NCBI RefSeq assembly: GCF_001591505.1
Contig: NZ_BCVA01000052.1
Span: 1 to 37,045 of the forward strand
Length of the DNA: 37,045 nt
Origin: Neobacillus niacini NBRC 15566
Lineage (GTDB): Bacteria; Bacillota; Bacilli; Bacillales; Cytobacillaceae
Reading direction: 5' to 3'
The position numbers and the translations under genes were made by a program. Below, piece after piece: positions 16,759 to 24,886 of the stretch (position 1 is the first letter of the stretch; each line of letters opens with the position of its first letter). The notes beneath the pieces were generated by a model that was not told the origin of the DNA, ran no database searches, and saw only the letters and a list, made by a program, of their open reading frames with translations.

Positions 16759-17565
16759 ATGGAATACATAACGCTTAATAATGGGTTAAAAATGCCAATT
16801 GTAGGTACAGGCACAAATACTTATGGAAAAGAAAATAACGAGTATAATGGGGCGTTAACAAATGAAATTCCTGAACTCGTATCAGCACTTGAGTTGGGTT
16901 ACCGTTCAATAGACGCAGCCATCATGTATCGTAACGAAGAACTTGTCGGAAGAGGATTAGCAGAAAGCACAGTGCCTCGAGAAGAGTTATTCATTACGAC
17001 AAAGGTTCCAGCTAGCGAAGAATATATTTCTTCAAAGGAAGCTACTCGAGCAGCTATCGATAACAGTCTAAAAAACTTCCAAACAGACTATCTCGACCTG
17101 TTTCTTATTCACTTCCCTATTGAAGACAAAGTACAACTTAAAAACACTTGGGAAGTCTTTGAAGAATATTACGAAGCGGGCAAACTAAAAGCAATCGGCG
17201 TTTCAAACTTTGGAAAAAATCATATTGATGAATTGAAAGAATTCGCTAAAGTGAAGCCAGCTGTTAACCAAATACAAGTTAACTTAAAAGAACCTAACAA
17301 AGAATTACTTGCCGTATTAAAAGACGAGGGCATTACACCTGTTGCATGGGGACCTATGAAAGCCGAAGCCCATCAAAATGAAGTTTTGGATGAAATCGGT
17401 AAAGCCTATAAAAAATCTGGTGCACAAGTCTTATTAAAATACCAAATCCAACGCGGTGTGATTGTTATTCCTAAATCTCACAACCGTGAAAATCAAGCAT
17501 CTAATATAGATCTTTTCGATTTTGTATTATCTGCAGAAGATATAGAAAAAATTGAAAACTTATAA
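16759..17565 (+). CDS. Aldo/keto reductase
   Basis: 268 residues from ATG 16759 (GAGGGAGAG upstream). TIM-barrel AKR with the full catalytic tetrad visible: D52, Y57, K82 and H118 (SIDAAIMYRNE, FITTKVP, DLFLIHFP). The NADPH-binding C-terminus has VIPKSHNRENQASNID. Length and motifs match AKR5-type 2,5-diketo-gluconate/methylglyoxal reductases of Bacillus. A NADPH-dependent reduction of small aldehydes or ketones in the cytoplasm is expected. Codon use resembles the neighbours. A strong terminator follows. Confidence 0.92.
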   Translation: MEYITLNNGLKMPIVGTGTNTYGKENNEYNGALTNEIPELVSALELGYRSIDAAIMYRNEELVGRGLAESTVPREELFITTKVPASEEYISSKEATRAAIDNSLKNFQTDYLDLFLIHFPIEDKVQLKNTWEVFEEYYEAGKLKAIGVSNFGKNHIDELKEFAKVKPAVNQIQVNLKEPNKELLAVLKDEGITPVAWGPMKAEAHQNEVLDEIGKAYKKSGAQVLLKYQIQRGVIVIPKSHNRENQASNIDLFDFVLSAEDIEKIENL

Positions 17566-17581
17566 TTAGTTAGTCCTTCAT

Positions 17582-17615
17582 CCTAGTGATATGAATAATA
17601 TCGCTAGGATTTTGA
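17582..17615 (+). terminator. Terminator of the aldo/keto reductase gene
   Basis: CCTAGTGATAT (17582-17592) / ATATCGCTAGG (17598-17608), 11 bp with one G-T pair, then attttgactttt. Confidence 0.8.
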
Positions 17616-17644
17616 CTTTTTCAAAACAATGAGATTGGTGTAGT

Positions 17645-17690
17645 ACCGTTTTTTATTGAACTAACGGTGCAGTTTAGTGCAATAAGAAAC
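17645..17690. repeat. Composite intergenic repeat copy (right part)
   Basis: gttttttattgaactaacg, then gtgcagtttagtgcaataag. A further hairpin AAGAGCATG/CTTGCTCTT (17708-17716/17738-17746) with a short T-tract follows. Confidence 0.5.
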
Positions 17691-17800
17691 AAACAATAAC
17701 AAATGTAAAGAGCATGTTTATCAAAATTTGTTGAAAACTTGCTCTTATTTAATAGCGGTGGCGTAAATCAAATTTATTTCAAACCTATACCCTAAATATT

Positions 17801-17853
17801 TTGACAGTGATGGATTACAAATGTAATATAAGATAGTGGATTACATTTGTAAT
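17801..17853 (+). promoter_or_regulatory. Promoter with two BlaI-type operator dyads
   Basis: TTGACA (17801-17806), 17-base spacer and TAATAT (17824-17829) form a near-consensus sigma-A promoter. ATTACAAATGTAAT (17814-17827) covers the -10 region and ATTACATTTGTAAT (17840-17853) lies just downstream. Both are perfect or near-perfect dyads with the TACA-TGTA core known for BlaI/MecI/PenI repressors. Binding would block the promoter, giving autoregulation of the repressor-sensor operon. Confidence 0.85.
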
Positions 17854-17875
17854 ATTGGAGGTGCCATACTATATC

Positions 17876-18274
17876 ATGAAAGAATTACCTAAAATATCGG
17901 AAGCCGAATTGGAAATTATGAAAGTTCTTTGGGCAAAATCCCCTCAAACAGCGAATGAGGTAATTGAAAACCTTGAATTAATGATGGACTGGAAACCGAA
18001 AACAATTCGAACACTTATTAACAGATTGGTACAAAAAGAGGCGGTTTCTTATCATCAAGAAAATGGGCGTATGTATGAATATTTTCCTTTGGTTTCCCAA
18101 GATTGTTATTTACAAGTAGAAACAAAATCTTTACTCAATCGTTTTTATGGTGCGGCCTTTAAACCGTTACTTGTAAATTTCTTAAAAGAAGAAAAACTAT
18201 CTACGGAAGAAATTAACGAACTAAAACGGATTCTTGATCAGAAGACAGAAGAGAATCGGGGGAAGGATCGGTAA
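17876..18274 (+). CDS. BlaI/MecI-family transcriptional repressor
   Basis: 132 residues. N-terminal winged helix (LPKISEAELEIMKVLWAKSP, then WKPKTIRTLINRLVQKEAVSYHQENGRMYEYFPLV) and a C-terminal dimerisation helix. The start is the ATG giving MKELPKISEAE; GGAGGTG is 12 bases away, a long spacing. In the family the repressor is released when the partner M56 metalloprotease is activated. Operator dyads lie directly upstream and the sensor gene starts 2 bases after the stop. No beta-lactamase or PBP2a gene is nearby; the likely output is the operon itself and perhaps bcrC. Confidence 0.92.
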   Translation: MKELPKISEAELEIMKVLWAKSPQTANEVIENLELMMDWKPKTIRTLINRLVQKEAVSYHQENGRMYEYFPLVSQDCYLQVETKSLLNRFYGAAFKPLLVNFLKEEKLSTEEINELKRILDQKTEENRGKDR

Positions 18275-18276
18275 AA

Positions 18277-20352
18277 ATGATAGATATTTTTTTAGACATT
18301 TATCTTCCTCGATTATTTGACTGGGTGATAGAAACATCCATTATGGCAAGTATACTTGTGGCACTCATCTTAGGTGTTAAAATCTTACTAAAAAACAAGC
18401 TAACCCCAAGGTGGCACTATCTACTTTGGATGATTTTAATTGTGCGGCTCATACTCCCGTGGTCACCAGGTAGTTCGTTTAGTATTTTTTCTATACTTTC
18501 TATAAGTTATGAAAAGGCTGTTCCTGTTCAAAGCAAATCTGTAGTTTCGTTAGAAAACGAACTAATACAAGAAACAACTTCGGGTATTTCTGGCACCAGG
18601 GCAGTCACAGAAGAGGGACGCTACCCCACTGCTCCACAACAAACAACCAAGGAAAGAATTACAGACACACCAATTTCTCCTAGTAAGAAGCAAAAGGAGG
18701 AATCAATTTCCTTCTATACCATTGCATTATACATTTGGTTAACGGGCGTTATGGTATTAGGATTTGTAACTTGTCTAATTAATCTACAATTATATAGATA
18801 CATAAAACAGCAACCAGTTATTATAGATAAAAGGATTTTTAACATATTCGAAAATTGTAAGAAATCTATGTCAATTCAGCAAAGTATCCCACTACTGCTA
18901 GCGGGTAAAATATCTAGTCCGACAGTTCTGGGTTTTTTCCGCCCAAGAATATTACTGTCAGATGTTCACATTAGTAAACTGACTGATCAACAACTACGAC
19001 ATATTTTTTATCATGAGTTAGCCCACATTAAACGAAGAGATGTTGGTGTTAATTGGCTAATGCATAGTTTACTAATCTTAAATTGGTTTAACCCAATTTT
19101 ATGGTGTTCCTATGTTTTCATGAGGGAGGATCAGGAACTTGCGTGTGATGCATGTGCACTCACGTTTATGGAAGAAGAGGAAAAAACCTCATATGGACTT
19201 ACCATTATCAGTCTTTTAGAACACTACTCGCATTATTATCAAATACCAAGTTTAGCAAATCTAAGTAGAAATAAGAGAACCTTAAAGAGGAGAATCTTAA
19301 TGATTAAAAAATTTCAAAAGAAATCATATGGTTGGTCTATGCTTGGAATCGTGGCAGTGATGATTATTTCATCGCTATCCTTACTAAATGCACATGCAGA
19401 TGATTCAAATGTAAAGCAGGAAAGGCAAGCAGAAACCAGAGAAACAGCTACTGCGGAAGCTGAATCGAATGAATTCAATCCAAGAATGAAACAATTTATT
19501 GCAGAACAAGCTGAAGAACTTAAAAATACAAACGACAGATATGAATATAATGCGAAGATCGAACAATTAGTGTCAGAATTTGCTAATCAGTACACAGGAT
19601 ATTCTACAGTTGAAGCAGCTTACGATTTTGAAAATTTGCGAAGGTTGATACAATGGGGATCAATTATTAACTTCTCATTCCAAGAAGGAACAGGTGGTAC
19701 CACAGCAGAGCAAATTGTTCAAGGGATGAGTGTGTTTGAATACCTAAAACAATTATTGAACGACCTTGATGTGGTAATTAATAAAAATGGTAAAGGCAAT
19801 ACATATGGAGTGTTGCACCAGCTTGACGGGGAACACGTTATAGAATTAGAAAAGCATGTATATGGCGAACAGGGATTTCCTGCTGAACTTAAGGAATATT
19901 ATATAGAAAACTATAATAAAATTGTGGAAGTAGAATCGAGTAGAATCGACCCAAGTGCGAAACTATTTATTGCACGACAAGCCAAAGAATTTAAGAATAC
20001 AACCGACATTAACGAATATCTTTCGAATATCCAACAAATAATGCAAGAATACCGAAAACAGTCCCCTCTTTTTAATACAGTTGAAGATAATAACGATTTT
20101 GCAAATCTGGGAACGTTGCTAGGAGCGGGAGCACTCTTTAAACATTCGATTTCATATCAGAAACAACAAGGTATTGAAACAGTTGAATATAGCGATGATT
20201 TGAAACGTATATTTGAATACACAAAACAATTATTGAACGACCTTGACGTGGTAATGAATAAAAATGGCAAAGGCGACACGTTTGGAGTGTCGCATCAGTT
20301 GAACGGGGAACACGTTAAAGAATTAGAAAAATTCCTAAATGGAGAAAATTAG
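18277..20352 (+). CDS. M56-family sensor metallopeptidase (BlaR1/MecR1-like) with duplicated extracellular domain
   Basis: 691 residues. Membrane helices lie near 15-38, 46-62, 145-170 and 351-370. The gluzincin site is H246-E247-L-A-H250, with a downstream acidic ligand near E287 (REDQELACDACA). BlaR1-type proteins carry a penicillin-binding sensor outside the last helix; here there is none. Instead residues ~400-527 and ~558-688 are two copies of one domain, both ending YxKQLLNDLDVV-NKNGKG then HQLxGEHVxELEK. The ligand is therefore probably not a beta-lactam bound covalently to a serine. GGGGAAGGATCGG precedes the start. With BlaI upstream and bcrC downstream, an envelope-stress or antimicrobial-peptide sensor is inferred. 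Confidence 0.88.
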   Translation: MIDIFLDIYLPRLFDWVIETSIMASILVALILGVKILLKNKLTPRWHYLLWMILIVRLILPWSPGSSFSIFSILSISYEKAVPVQSKSVVSLENELIQETTSGISGTRAVTEEGRYPTAPQQTTKERITDTPISPSKKQKEESISFYTIALYIWLTGVMVLGFVTCLINLQLYRYIKQQPVIIDKRIFNIFENCKKSMSIQQSIPLLLAGKISSPTVLGFFRPRILLSDVHISKLTDQQLRHIFYHELAHIKRRDVGVNWLMHSLLILNWFNPILWCSYVFMREDQELACDACALTFMEEEEKTSYGLTIISLLEHYSHYYQIPSLANLSRNKRTLKRRILMIKKFQKKSYGWSMLGIVAVMIISSLSLLNAHADDSNVKQERQAETRETATAEAESNEFNPRMKQFIAEQAEELKNTNDRYEYNAKIEQLVSEFANQYTGYSTVEAAYDFENLRRLIQWGSIINFSFQEGTGGTTAEQIVQGMSVFEYLKQLLNDLDVVINKNGKGNTYGVLHQLDGEHVIELEKHVYGEQGFPAELKEYYIENYNKIVEVESSRIDPSAKLFIARQAKEFKNTTDINEYLSNIQQIMQEYRKQSPLFNTVEDNNDFANLGTLLGAGALFKHSISYQKQQGIETVEYSDDLKRIFEYTKQLLNDLDVVMNKNGKGDTFGVSHQLNGEHVKELEKFLNGEN

Positions 20353-20385
20353 TAAAAAGTTAGTTGTTAATCAAGCAAATGAAGT

Positions 20386-20447
20386 GTAGAGCTGTCATTG
20401 AGGCAGCTTTTTTCTTGTTCCAATAACGGGTCAGGTTAGTTCAAAAA
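20386..20447. repeat. Composite intergenic repeat copy with terminator
   Basis: Hairpin gagctgtcattgaggcagc followed by a T-run, then ccaataacgggtcaggttagttcaa. Acts as terminator for the M56 gene. Confidence 0.65.
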
Positions 20448-20450
20448 AAT

Positions 20451-20478
20451 TTGGTAATTTATAGTATTTTGTTATAAT
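20451..20478 (+). promoter_or_regulatory. Promoter of bcrC
   Basis: TTGGTA (20451-20456), 16-base spacer, TATAAT (20473-20478). It lies about 48 bases before the start. The relic at the window's left edge retains the same upstream sequence with a less perfect -10 (TGTAAT). Confidence 0.6.
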
Positions 20479-20525
20479 CTTAAAGAGGTAGAGGAAAAAG
20501 GTTATGCATTAAAGGGGACTGTTTA

Positions 20526-21092
20526 ATGAATTTTATAGATATAGATTATGATTGGTTTAACTTAATTAATAGTAAAGTCCAACATTATCCATTATTAGAT
20601 ACAATCATGATTTTGTTTGCCGAATATGTTCAATATGCTTTTATTTTATTAATTTTGATGTTGTGGCTATTAAACAAAAACAATTTTCGTGTTATAGCTT
20701 TTCAGGCTATGTTTGCATTTACCTTGGCTTATTCAATAAACAGACTTATTGAGCTATTTATTTATAGGGAAAGACCGTTTGTATCACATGAGATTATTCA
20801 ACTCGTAGAGCATTCTGCAAATTCTTCTTTTCCCAGTGACCATGCTACATCTGCAATAGTAATTGCTTTTACATTGTGGTTATCATCATATCGTTATAAG
20901 CATTTATGGTTTTTTCTTGCACTAGGAGTAGCGTTTTCAAGAATATGGGTAGGGGTACACTATCCATTTGATGTAGTTTCAGGGATATTAAATGGGATAA
21001 TAATAGCATTATGTACACATTATTTTTTATTCAAGTTAAAACCTTTAACCTCACTTATTGAAAGACCAATTTTCCAAGGACAACGAGAATAA
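20526..21092 (+). CDS. bcrC: Undecaprenyl-diphosphatase, PAP2 family (BcrC/YwoA type)
   Basis: 188 residues, multi-spanning membrane protein. PAP2 motifs: RERPF (R83, P84), SFPSDHATSA with H106, and SRIWVGVHYPFD with R139, H145 and D149. The usual Lys of motif I is replaced, as in other BcrC proteins. It dephosphorylates undecaprenyl pyrophosphate at the membrane to recycle the lipid carrier for wall synthesis, and confers bacitracin resistance in Bacillus. Length matches B. subtilis BcrC (193). It has its own promoter and lies 170 bases after the M56 sensor; joint regulation is possible but not shown. A broken copy starts at 98. Confidence 0.9.
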   Translation: MNFIDIDYDWFNLINSKVQHYPLLDTIMILFAEYVQYAFILLILMLWLLNKNNFRVIAFQAMFAFTLAYSINRLIELFIYRERPFVSHEIIQLVEHSANSSFPSDHATSAIVIAFTLWLSSYRYKHLWFFLALGVAFSRIWVGVHYPFDVVSGILNGIIIALCTHYFLFKLKPLTSLIERPIFQGQRE

Positions 21093-21140
21093 AAGAATGT
21101 AGAAATATAAATTTTCTATTCATGCTTAGTAAATGGAGTG

Positions 21141-21203
21141 CGGAGCTGTCATAGAGGCAGCTTTTTTCTTGCTTCACTAACGAAGCAGTTTAGTACAATA
21201 AGG
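21141..21203. repeat. Composite intergenic repeat copy with terminator
   Basis: gagctgtcatagaggcagc stem with a six-T run, then ttcactaacgaagcagtttagtacaat. Terminator of bcrC. Confidence 0.65.
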
Positions 21204-21242
21204 ATGACAATGTATGGATTTATTTGAGTTGAGGTGTAGTTT

Positions 21243-21701
21243 ATGATTTTGGTCAGTTCTTGTTTAGCTGGATTAGAAGTAAGGTATAACGGTACACATA
21301 GCTTAGATAATAGGATAAGTAAATTAGTTGGAGAGTATAAAGCTGTTACTATCTGTCCCGAACTGCTTGGGGGATTTTCAACCCCAAGGGAACCTGCTGA
21401 AATAGTAGGCGGAGACGGAGAAGATGTACTGGATGGAAAGGCTAAAGTGGTTGAAAAATCTGGTGAAGACGTAACCGAACTGTACATAAAAGGAGCTTAT
21501 GCTACTTTAGAAAAAGCTAAAAAAATAAACGCAACAATAGTTGTTCTCAAGGAGAATAGCCCTTCCTGTGGTAGTTCAATGATTTATAATGGTGAATTTA
21601 AGGGTAAGAAAATTGTTGGAAATGGAGTTACTTCAGCCTTACTTAAAAGAAATGGTTTACAAGTAATTTCAGAAGAACAATTTGTTGAAAATTTCTTTTA
21701 A
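21243..21701 (+). CDS. DUF523 (YbbK-like) protein
   Basis: 152 residues covering the whole DUF523 domain. Conserved Cys are visible in the expected places: VSSCLAG (start), TICPELLGG (centre) and KENSPSCGSS (near 105-112). The domain is widespread, cytoplasmic, and its Cys clusters suggest metal or Fe-S binding; no reaction is firmly established. GAGGTG lies 8 bases before the ATG. Single gene after a bcrC terminator/repeat. Confidence 0.88.
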   Translation: MILVSSCLAGLEVRYNGTHSLDNRISKLVGEYKAVTICPELLGGFSTPREPAEIVGGDGEDVLDGKAKVVEKSGEDVTELYIKGAYATLEKAKKINATIVVLKENSPSCGSSMIYNGEFKGKKIVGNGVTSALLKRNGLQVISEEQFVENFF

Positions 21702-21752
21702 TTATTCAACTAACTGTGCTTAGACACTTAAAAGGGGAATAAAATACTTCAG

Positions 21753-22337
21753 ATGCTAAAAAAATCAGATAATTTGATTATTGTGATACACGAAATCTAT
21801 GGTATTAATCAACATATAAAAAAATTTTGTGATTTATTTTCAAAACAAGACTTTGACGTTATCTGTCCGAACTTAATAGAACGAGAACAACCATTTGATT
21901 ATTCAGAAGAGAAGATTGCTTATTCCAATTTTATAGAGAATGTAGGGTTCTCTATCGCGGTACATAAAATAAAGAATTTATTATTAGGTGTTAAAAATGA
22001 ATACAAAAAAATATATATTATTGGATTTAGTGTTGGGGCAACTGTGGCTTGGTTGTGTAGTGAGGAAGAGGTTGTTAATGGGGTTGTGGGATACTATGGT
22101 TCAAGAATTAGGAATTATACACAAATAGTGCCACTATGTCCTACAATTTTATTTTTTCCCCAAGAGGAACAATCCTTTAATGTGGATGAGTTAATTTCAA
22201 ATTTAGATAAAAAGAATATCGAGATTTATAAATGTGTTGGACAACACGGATTTAGTGACCCATACTCTACAAAATTTAATGAAAAATCATCCCAAAACGC
22301 TTTCAATGAAATGCTAAACTTCTTAAAGAAACATTGA
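21753..22337 (+). CDS. Dienelactone-hydrolase-like alpha/beta hydrolase
   Basis: 194 residues. The nucleophile elbow is GFSVGA (Ser where classical dienelactone hydrolases have Cys). The N-terminal strand and oxyanion region are IIVIHEIYGINQHIKKF, typical of the DLH group. The late His is in GQHGFSDPYS. A Ser/Asp/His triad is therefore likely, with esterase or lactonase-like activity on an unknown substrate. The ribosome site AAAGGGG is about 16 bases from the annotated ATG, so translation may be weak or start differently. Confidence 0.82.
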   Translation: MLKKSDNLIIVIHEIYGINQHIKKFCDLFSKQDFDVICPNLIEREQPFDYSEEKIAYSNFIENVGFSIAVHKIKNLLLGVKNEYKKIYIIGFSVGATVAWLCSEEEVVNGVVGYYGSRIRNYTQIVPLCPTILFFPQEEQSFNVDELISNLDKKNIEIYKCVGQHGFSDPYSTKFNEKSSQNAFNEMLNFLKKH

Positions 22338-22371
22338 TTCAAAACAAGGTTATTATTCAACTGATAAAAAA

Positions 22372-22522
22372 AGATTGTGAAACATTACACTTAAAGTAAC
22401 GGGTGCAAGAGTTAAAGATGGGTAGCTACGGCGGTCCATCTTTCTTTTTGAACTTATGTGGCAGTTTTGTTGAATAGTGGTAGTGATTAACTTGTGTTCA
22501 ACAATCGGGCCATTTTATGAGG
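22372..22522. repeat. Composite intergenic repeat copy (three modules)
   Basis: gattgtgaaacattacac, aagtaacgggtgcaagagtt, hairpin gctacggcgg with T-rich tail, gtggcagttttgttgaat, then the third module caacaatcgggccatttt. Confidence 0.6.
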
Positions 22523-22550
22523 TAACAGTAAATAAAATAGACAAGTAAAA

Positions 22551-22606
22551 GAAATACCCCCTGAATCGTAATAAATTGACTATATGATTCAGGGCTATTT
22601 CTTTTT
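22551..22606 (+). terminator. Long hairpin terminator
   Basis: GAAATA plus CCCTGAATC (22559-22567) pairs with GATTCAGGG (22586-22594) plus TATTTC, then five T. A second perfect hairpin, CTAGATT/AATCTAG, follows at 22616-22632. I see nothing else between 22633 and 22800. Confidence 0.75.
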
Positions 22607-22800
22607 AGAAGACCCCTAGATTACTAATCTAGTGTTTATTTTATTTAATGGATCAAGTGGAATACTAAAGTTGCTTTATTACATAGAGCACTCAACAAAC
22701 AAATCCTCCTATTTTAAGTTGCTGAACATTAAAAGTTAATGATGATTCCCCTCTAAGATGTATTCGTCTCGATTTGCTTTCTCAATATTGCACCTAACAT

Positions 22801-22817
22801 AACAATCGTATATTGTT
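22801..22817. promoter_or_regulatory. Candidate operator for the ArsR-type regulator
   Basis: Dyad AACAAT-5-ATTGTT about 64 bases before the ArsR gene. Position and symmetry suit an ArsR dimer, but no binding data support it. Confidence 0.35.
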
Positions 22818-22880
22818 GTATTCAGCGATATGGTTCATCAACTTAAACCATTAAACTGATTACTGGAGGTATTTTACTGA

Positions 22881-23216
22881 ATGAATAAACAGGACCAACT
22901 AAAAATGATCAAAGAGGATTTTATTAATTGTCAAAAAGTACTATTGGCAATTGGTGATGAAACACGTCAATCGATCTTGTTAGTTCTAATGGGGACGGAT
23001 TGTCAAACAGGATTACGTGTCGGTGAAATCACTGAACAAACACATCTTTCTCGACCTGCTGTGTCCCATCATCTTAAGGTTTTACGAGATGCCGGTGTTA
23101 TTTTAATGCGTAAAGAAGGGACAAAAAACTTTTATTATATTAATGTACGTACAGAATTAGGTTTATTAAGAACACTTGTGTTGGATATTGATAAGTTCAT
23201 GCAGAACTTTTATTGA
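22881..23216 (+). CDS. ArsR-family transcriptional regulator
   Basis: 111 residues, winged helix: DETRQSILLVLMG, then recognition helix THLSRPAVSHHLKVLRDAGVI and wing MRKEGTKNFYYINV. Only two Cys (C17, C41) and neither is in the ELCVCD metal box of metal sensors, so it probably senses something other than arsenic-type metals, perhaps redox or electrophiles. GGAGG is about 11 bases upstream. A quinone-oxidoreductase gene follows after 41 bases, a common pairing in Firmicutes in which the regulator represses the reductase. Confidence 0.9.
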   Translation: MNKQDQLKMIKEDFINCQKVLLAIGDETRQSILLVLMGTDCQTGLRVGEITEQTHLSRPAVSHHLKVLRDAGVILMRKEGTKNFYYINVRTELGLLRTLVLDIDKFMQNFY

Positions 23217-23257
23217 AATGGTGAAATTCAAACAGACAGTATTAGGAGGTATAGGCT

Positions 23258-24256
23258 ATGAAAGCAATGGTTATTGATAGATATGGGAAAGTTCCAATGA
23301 GTTTGGCAGAAATGCCCACACCTGAAATTGGTGAATATGAGGTACTCGCAGAAATTCATGCCGCTAGTATTAATCCTATTGATTTTAAGATTCGCGATGG
23401 GAAAGTGAAATTGTTGGTTAAATATAAAATGCCCCTTATCTTAGGGAATGACTTTTCTGGAGTCGTTGCAAAGGTTGGCGCAAAAGTGACTCGTTTTAAA
23501 GTTGGTGACGAAATATATGCACGTCCACGTAAGAGTAAAATCGGTACTTTTGCTGAATATATCGCTATTCATGAAGATGACATCGCCTTAAAGCCTAAAA
23601 ATTTGAGCTTTGAAGAAGCTGCTTCGATCCCACTGGTTGGGTTAACCTCCTATCAAGCTCTAACAGACATTTTGCGATTACAAAAGGGACAAAAGATTTT
23701 GATTCAAGCTGGGGCAGGTGGTGTCGGTACCTTTGCTATTCAACTGGCCAAATTAATGGGGGCCATTGTTGCAACGACTGCCAGTGAAGCGGGTGCGAAT
23801 TTAGTAAAATCTCTTGGTGCAGATGAAATTATAAATTACAAGACAGAAAAATTTGAAGAGATACTGAAAAACTATGATGCCGTATTTGATACTCTTGGGG
23901 GCGAGACACTCGAAAAATCATTCGAAGTGATAAAAAGCGGAGGAAAAATTGTTTCTGTTTCGGGATTACCAAATGCTCGTTTTGGCAAAGAATATGGTTC
24001 CGGATTTTTTAAAACGTTGTTGTTTTCAGCAGCAAGTCATAAACTTACTGCGCTTGAAAAAAAGCATAATGTTCAATATACGTTTTTGTTTATGAAGCCA
24101 AGTGGAGAGCAATTACGTATAATCGCAAACTTTATTGAGACTGGTAAAATAATACCTATTATTGATAGATCTTTTCCTTTTGAAAATGCACAAAAAGCGA
24201 TGGAATATGCAGAGTCTGGTAGGGCTAAAGGGAAAATAATATTAAAAATCAAATAG
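23258..24256 (+). CDS. Zinc-independent NAD(P)-dependent oxidoreductase (quinone oxidoreductase-like MDR)
   Basis: 332 residues, medium-chain dehydrogenase/reductase. N-terminal GroES-like domain (~1-125: AASINPIDFKIRDGK, GNDFSGVVAKVG) without the zinc-binding Cys cluster. The Rossmann domain has the nucleotide motif GAGGVGTFAIQLAKLMGA around 147-165. C-terminal AKGKIILKI is typical. Expected to reduce quinones or enones with NADPH and so protect against electrophiles. AGGAGG is 8 bases before the ATG. Likely an operon with the ArsR gene. Confidence 0.92.
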   Translation: MKAMVIDRYGKVPMSLAEMPTPEIGEYEVLAEIHAASINPIDFKIRDGKVKLLVKYKMPLILGNDFSGVVAKVGAKVTRFKVGDEIYARPRKSKIGTFAEYIAIHEDDIALKPKNLSFEEAASIPLVGLTSYQALTDILRLQKGQKILIQAGAGGVGTFAIQLAKLMGAIVATTASEAGANLVKSLGADEIINYKTEKFEEILKNYDAVFDTLGGETLEKSFEVIKSGGKIVSVSGLPNARFGKEYGSGFFKTLLFSAASHKLTALEKKHNVQYTFLFMKPSGEQLRIIANFIETGKIIPIIDRSFPFENAQKAMEYAESGRAKGKIILKIK

Positions 24257-24458
24257 TTATGAAACGAAGCAAAACAATGTGCTGAATAATGCTCCTTGAG
24301 AAAATCATTTAGTAGAAATAGAAAATACATTTTAATCTATCTTTTTTTAACATGGAGTTTTGTATTTAAGGTGATATAGAGGTTAGTTTTTCAATAAAAG
24401 GGCGCTTTTCTTTAATAAGAAGGAGTCTTTTTGTAATGATTATGTTTAAGTATAAAAG

Positions 24459-24570
24459 AGATTGTGAAGGTTTCCACTTAAATGATAGGGGGCGTTGATC
24501 CAAGAAGGATTAACGCTCTTTTTTGTGGAACTTATTGAGCTAACGGGCAGGATAGTTCAAGAAGAATTGA
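24459..24570. repeat. Composite intergenic repeat copy with terminator
   Basis: gattgtgaaggtttccac, then GCGTTGATCC (24492-24501) / GGATTAACGC (24507-24516) stem with T-run to 24524, then gagctaacgggcaggatagttcaag. Confidence 0.7.
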
Positions 24571-24632
24571 CACAAAAGGTCGTCAATGAAGCGATCTTCT
24601 TTTGTCAAATTTTTAGAATAAGGGATGTTTAG

Positions 24633-24762
24633 TTGGAATATTATGTTAAAGTTAAAGAGACAGAGCAGTTTTTAGGGTATTGATGGTGAGAGTAATTGGG
24701 CAAATGATTATCTTCGTGAAAAGTCCTATGATTCATTAAAACTAAAACAGTTTAAATTATAA
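24633..24762 (+). pseudogene. Remnant of a small frameshifted gene
   Basis: A TTG start opens a frame (EYYVKVKETEQFLG) that hits a stop near 24678. A one-base shift continues as GIDGESNWANDYLREKSYD...KQFKL to the TAA at 24760-24762. About 43 residues in total. The family is not recognised; composition is protein-like. The rest of the 24257-24886 gap holds only the repeat copy. Confidence 0.35.
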
Positions 24763-24886
24763 TTCTTAAGGGGTGTTTATTAATAGTTATAACTAGAAAT
24801 AAAAATGAGAGTTTAATTGGAAACGTTCTGTTCATTGTAGAGATAGAGATTTACGAACTCACTGGTCTAGCGGCCGAGGTAACCTC

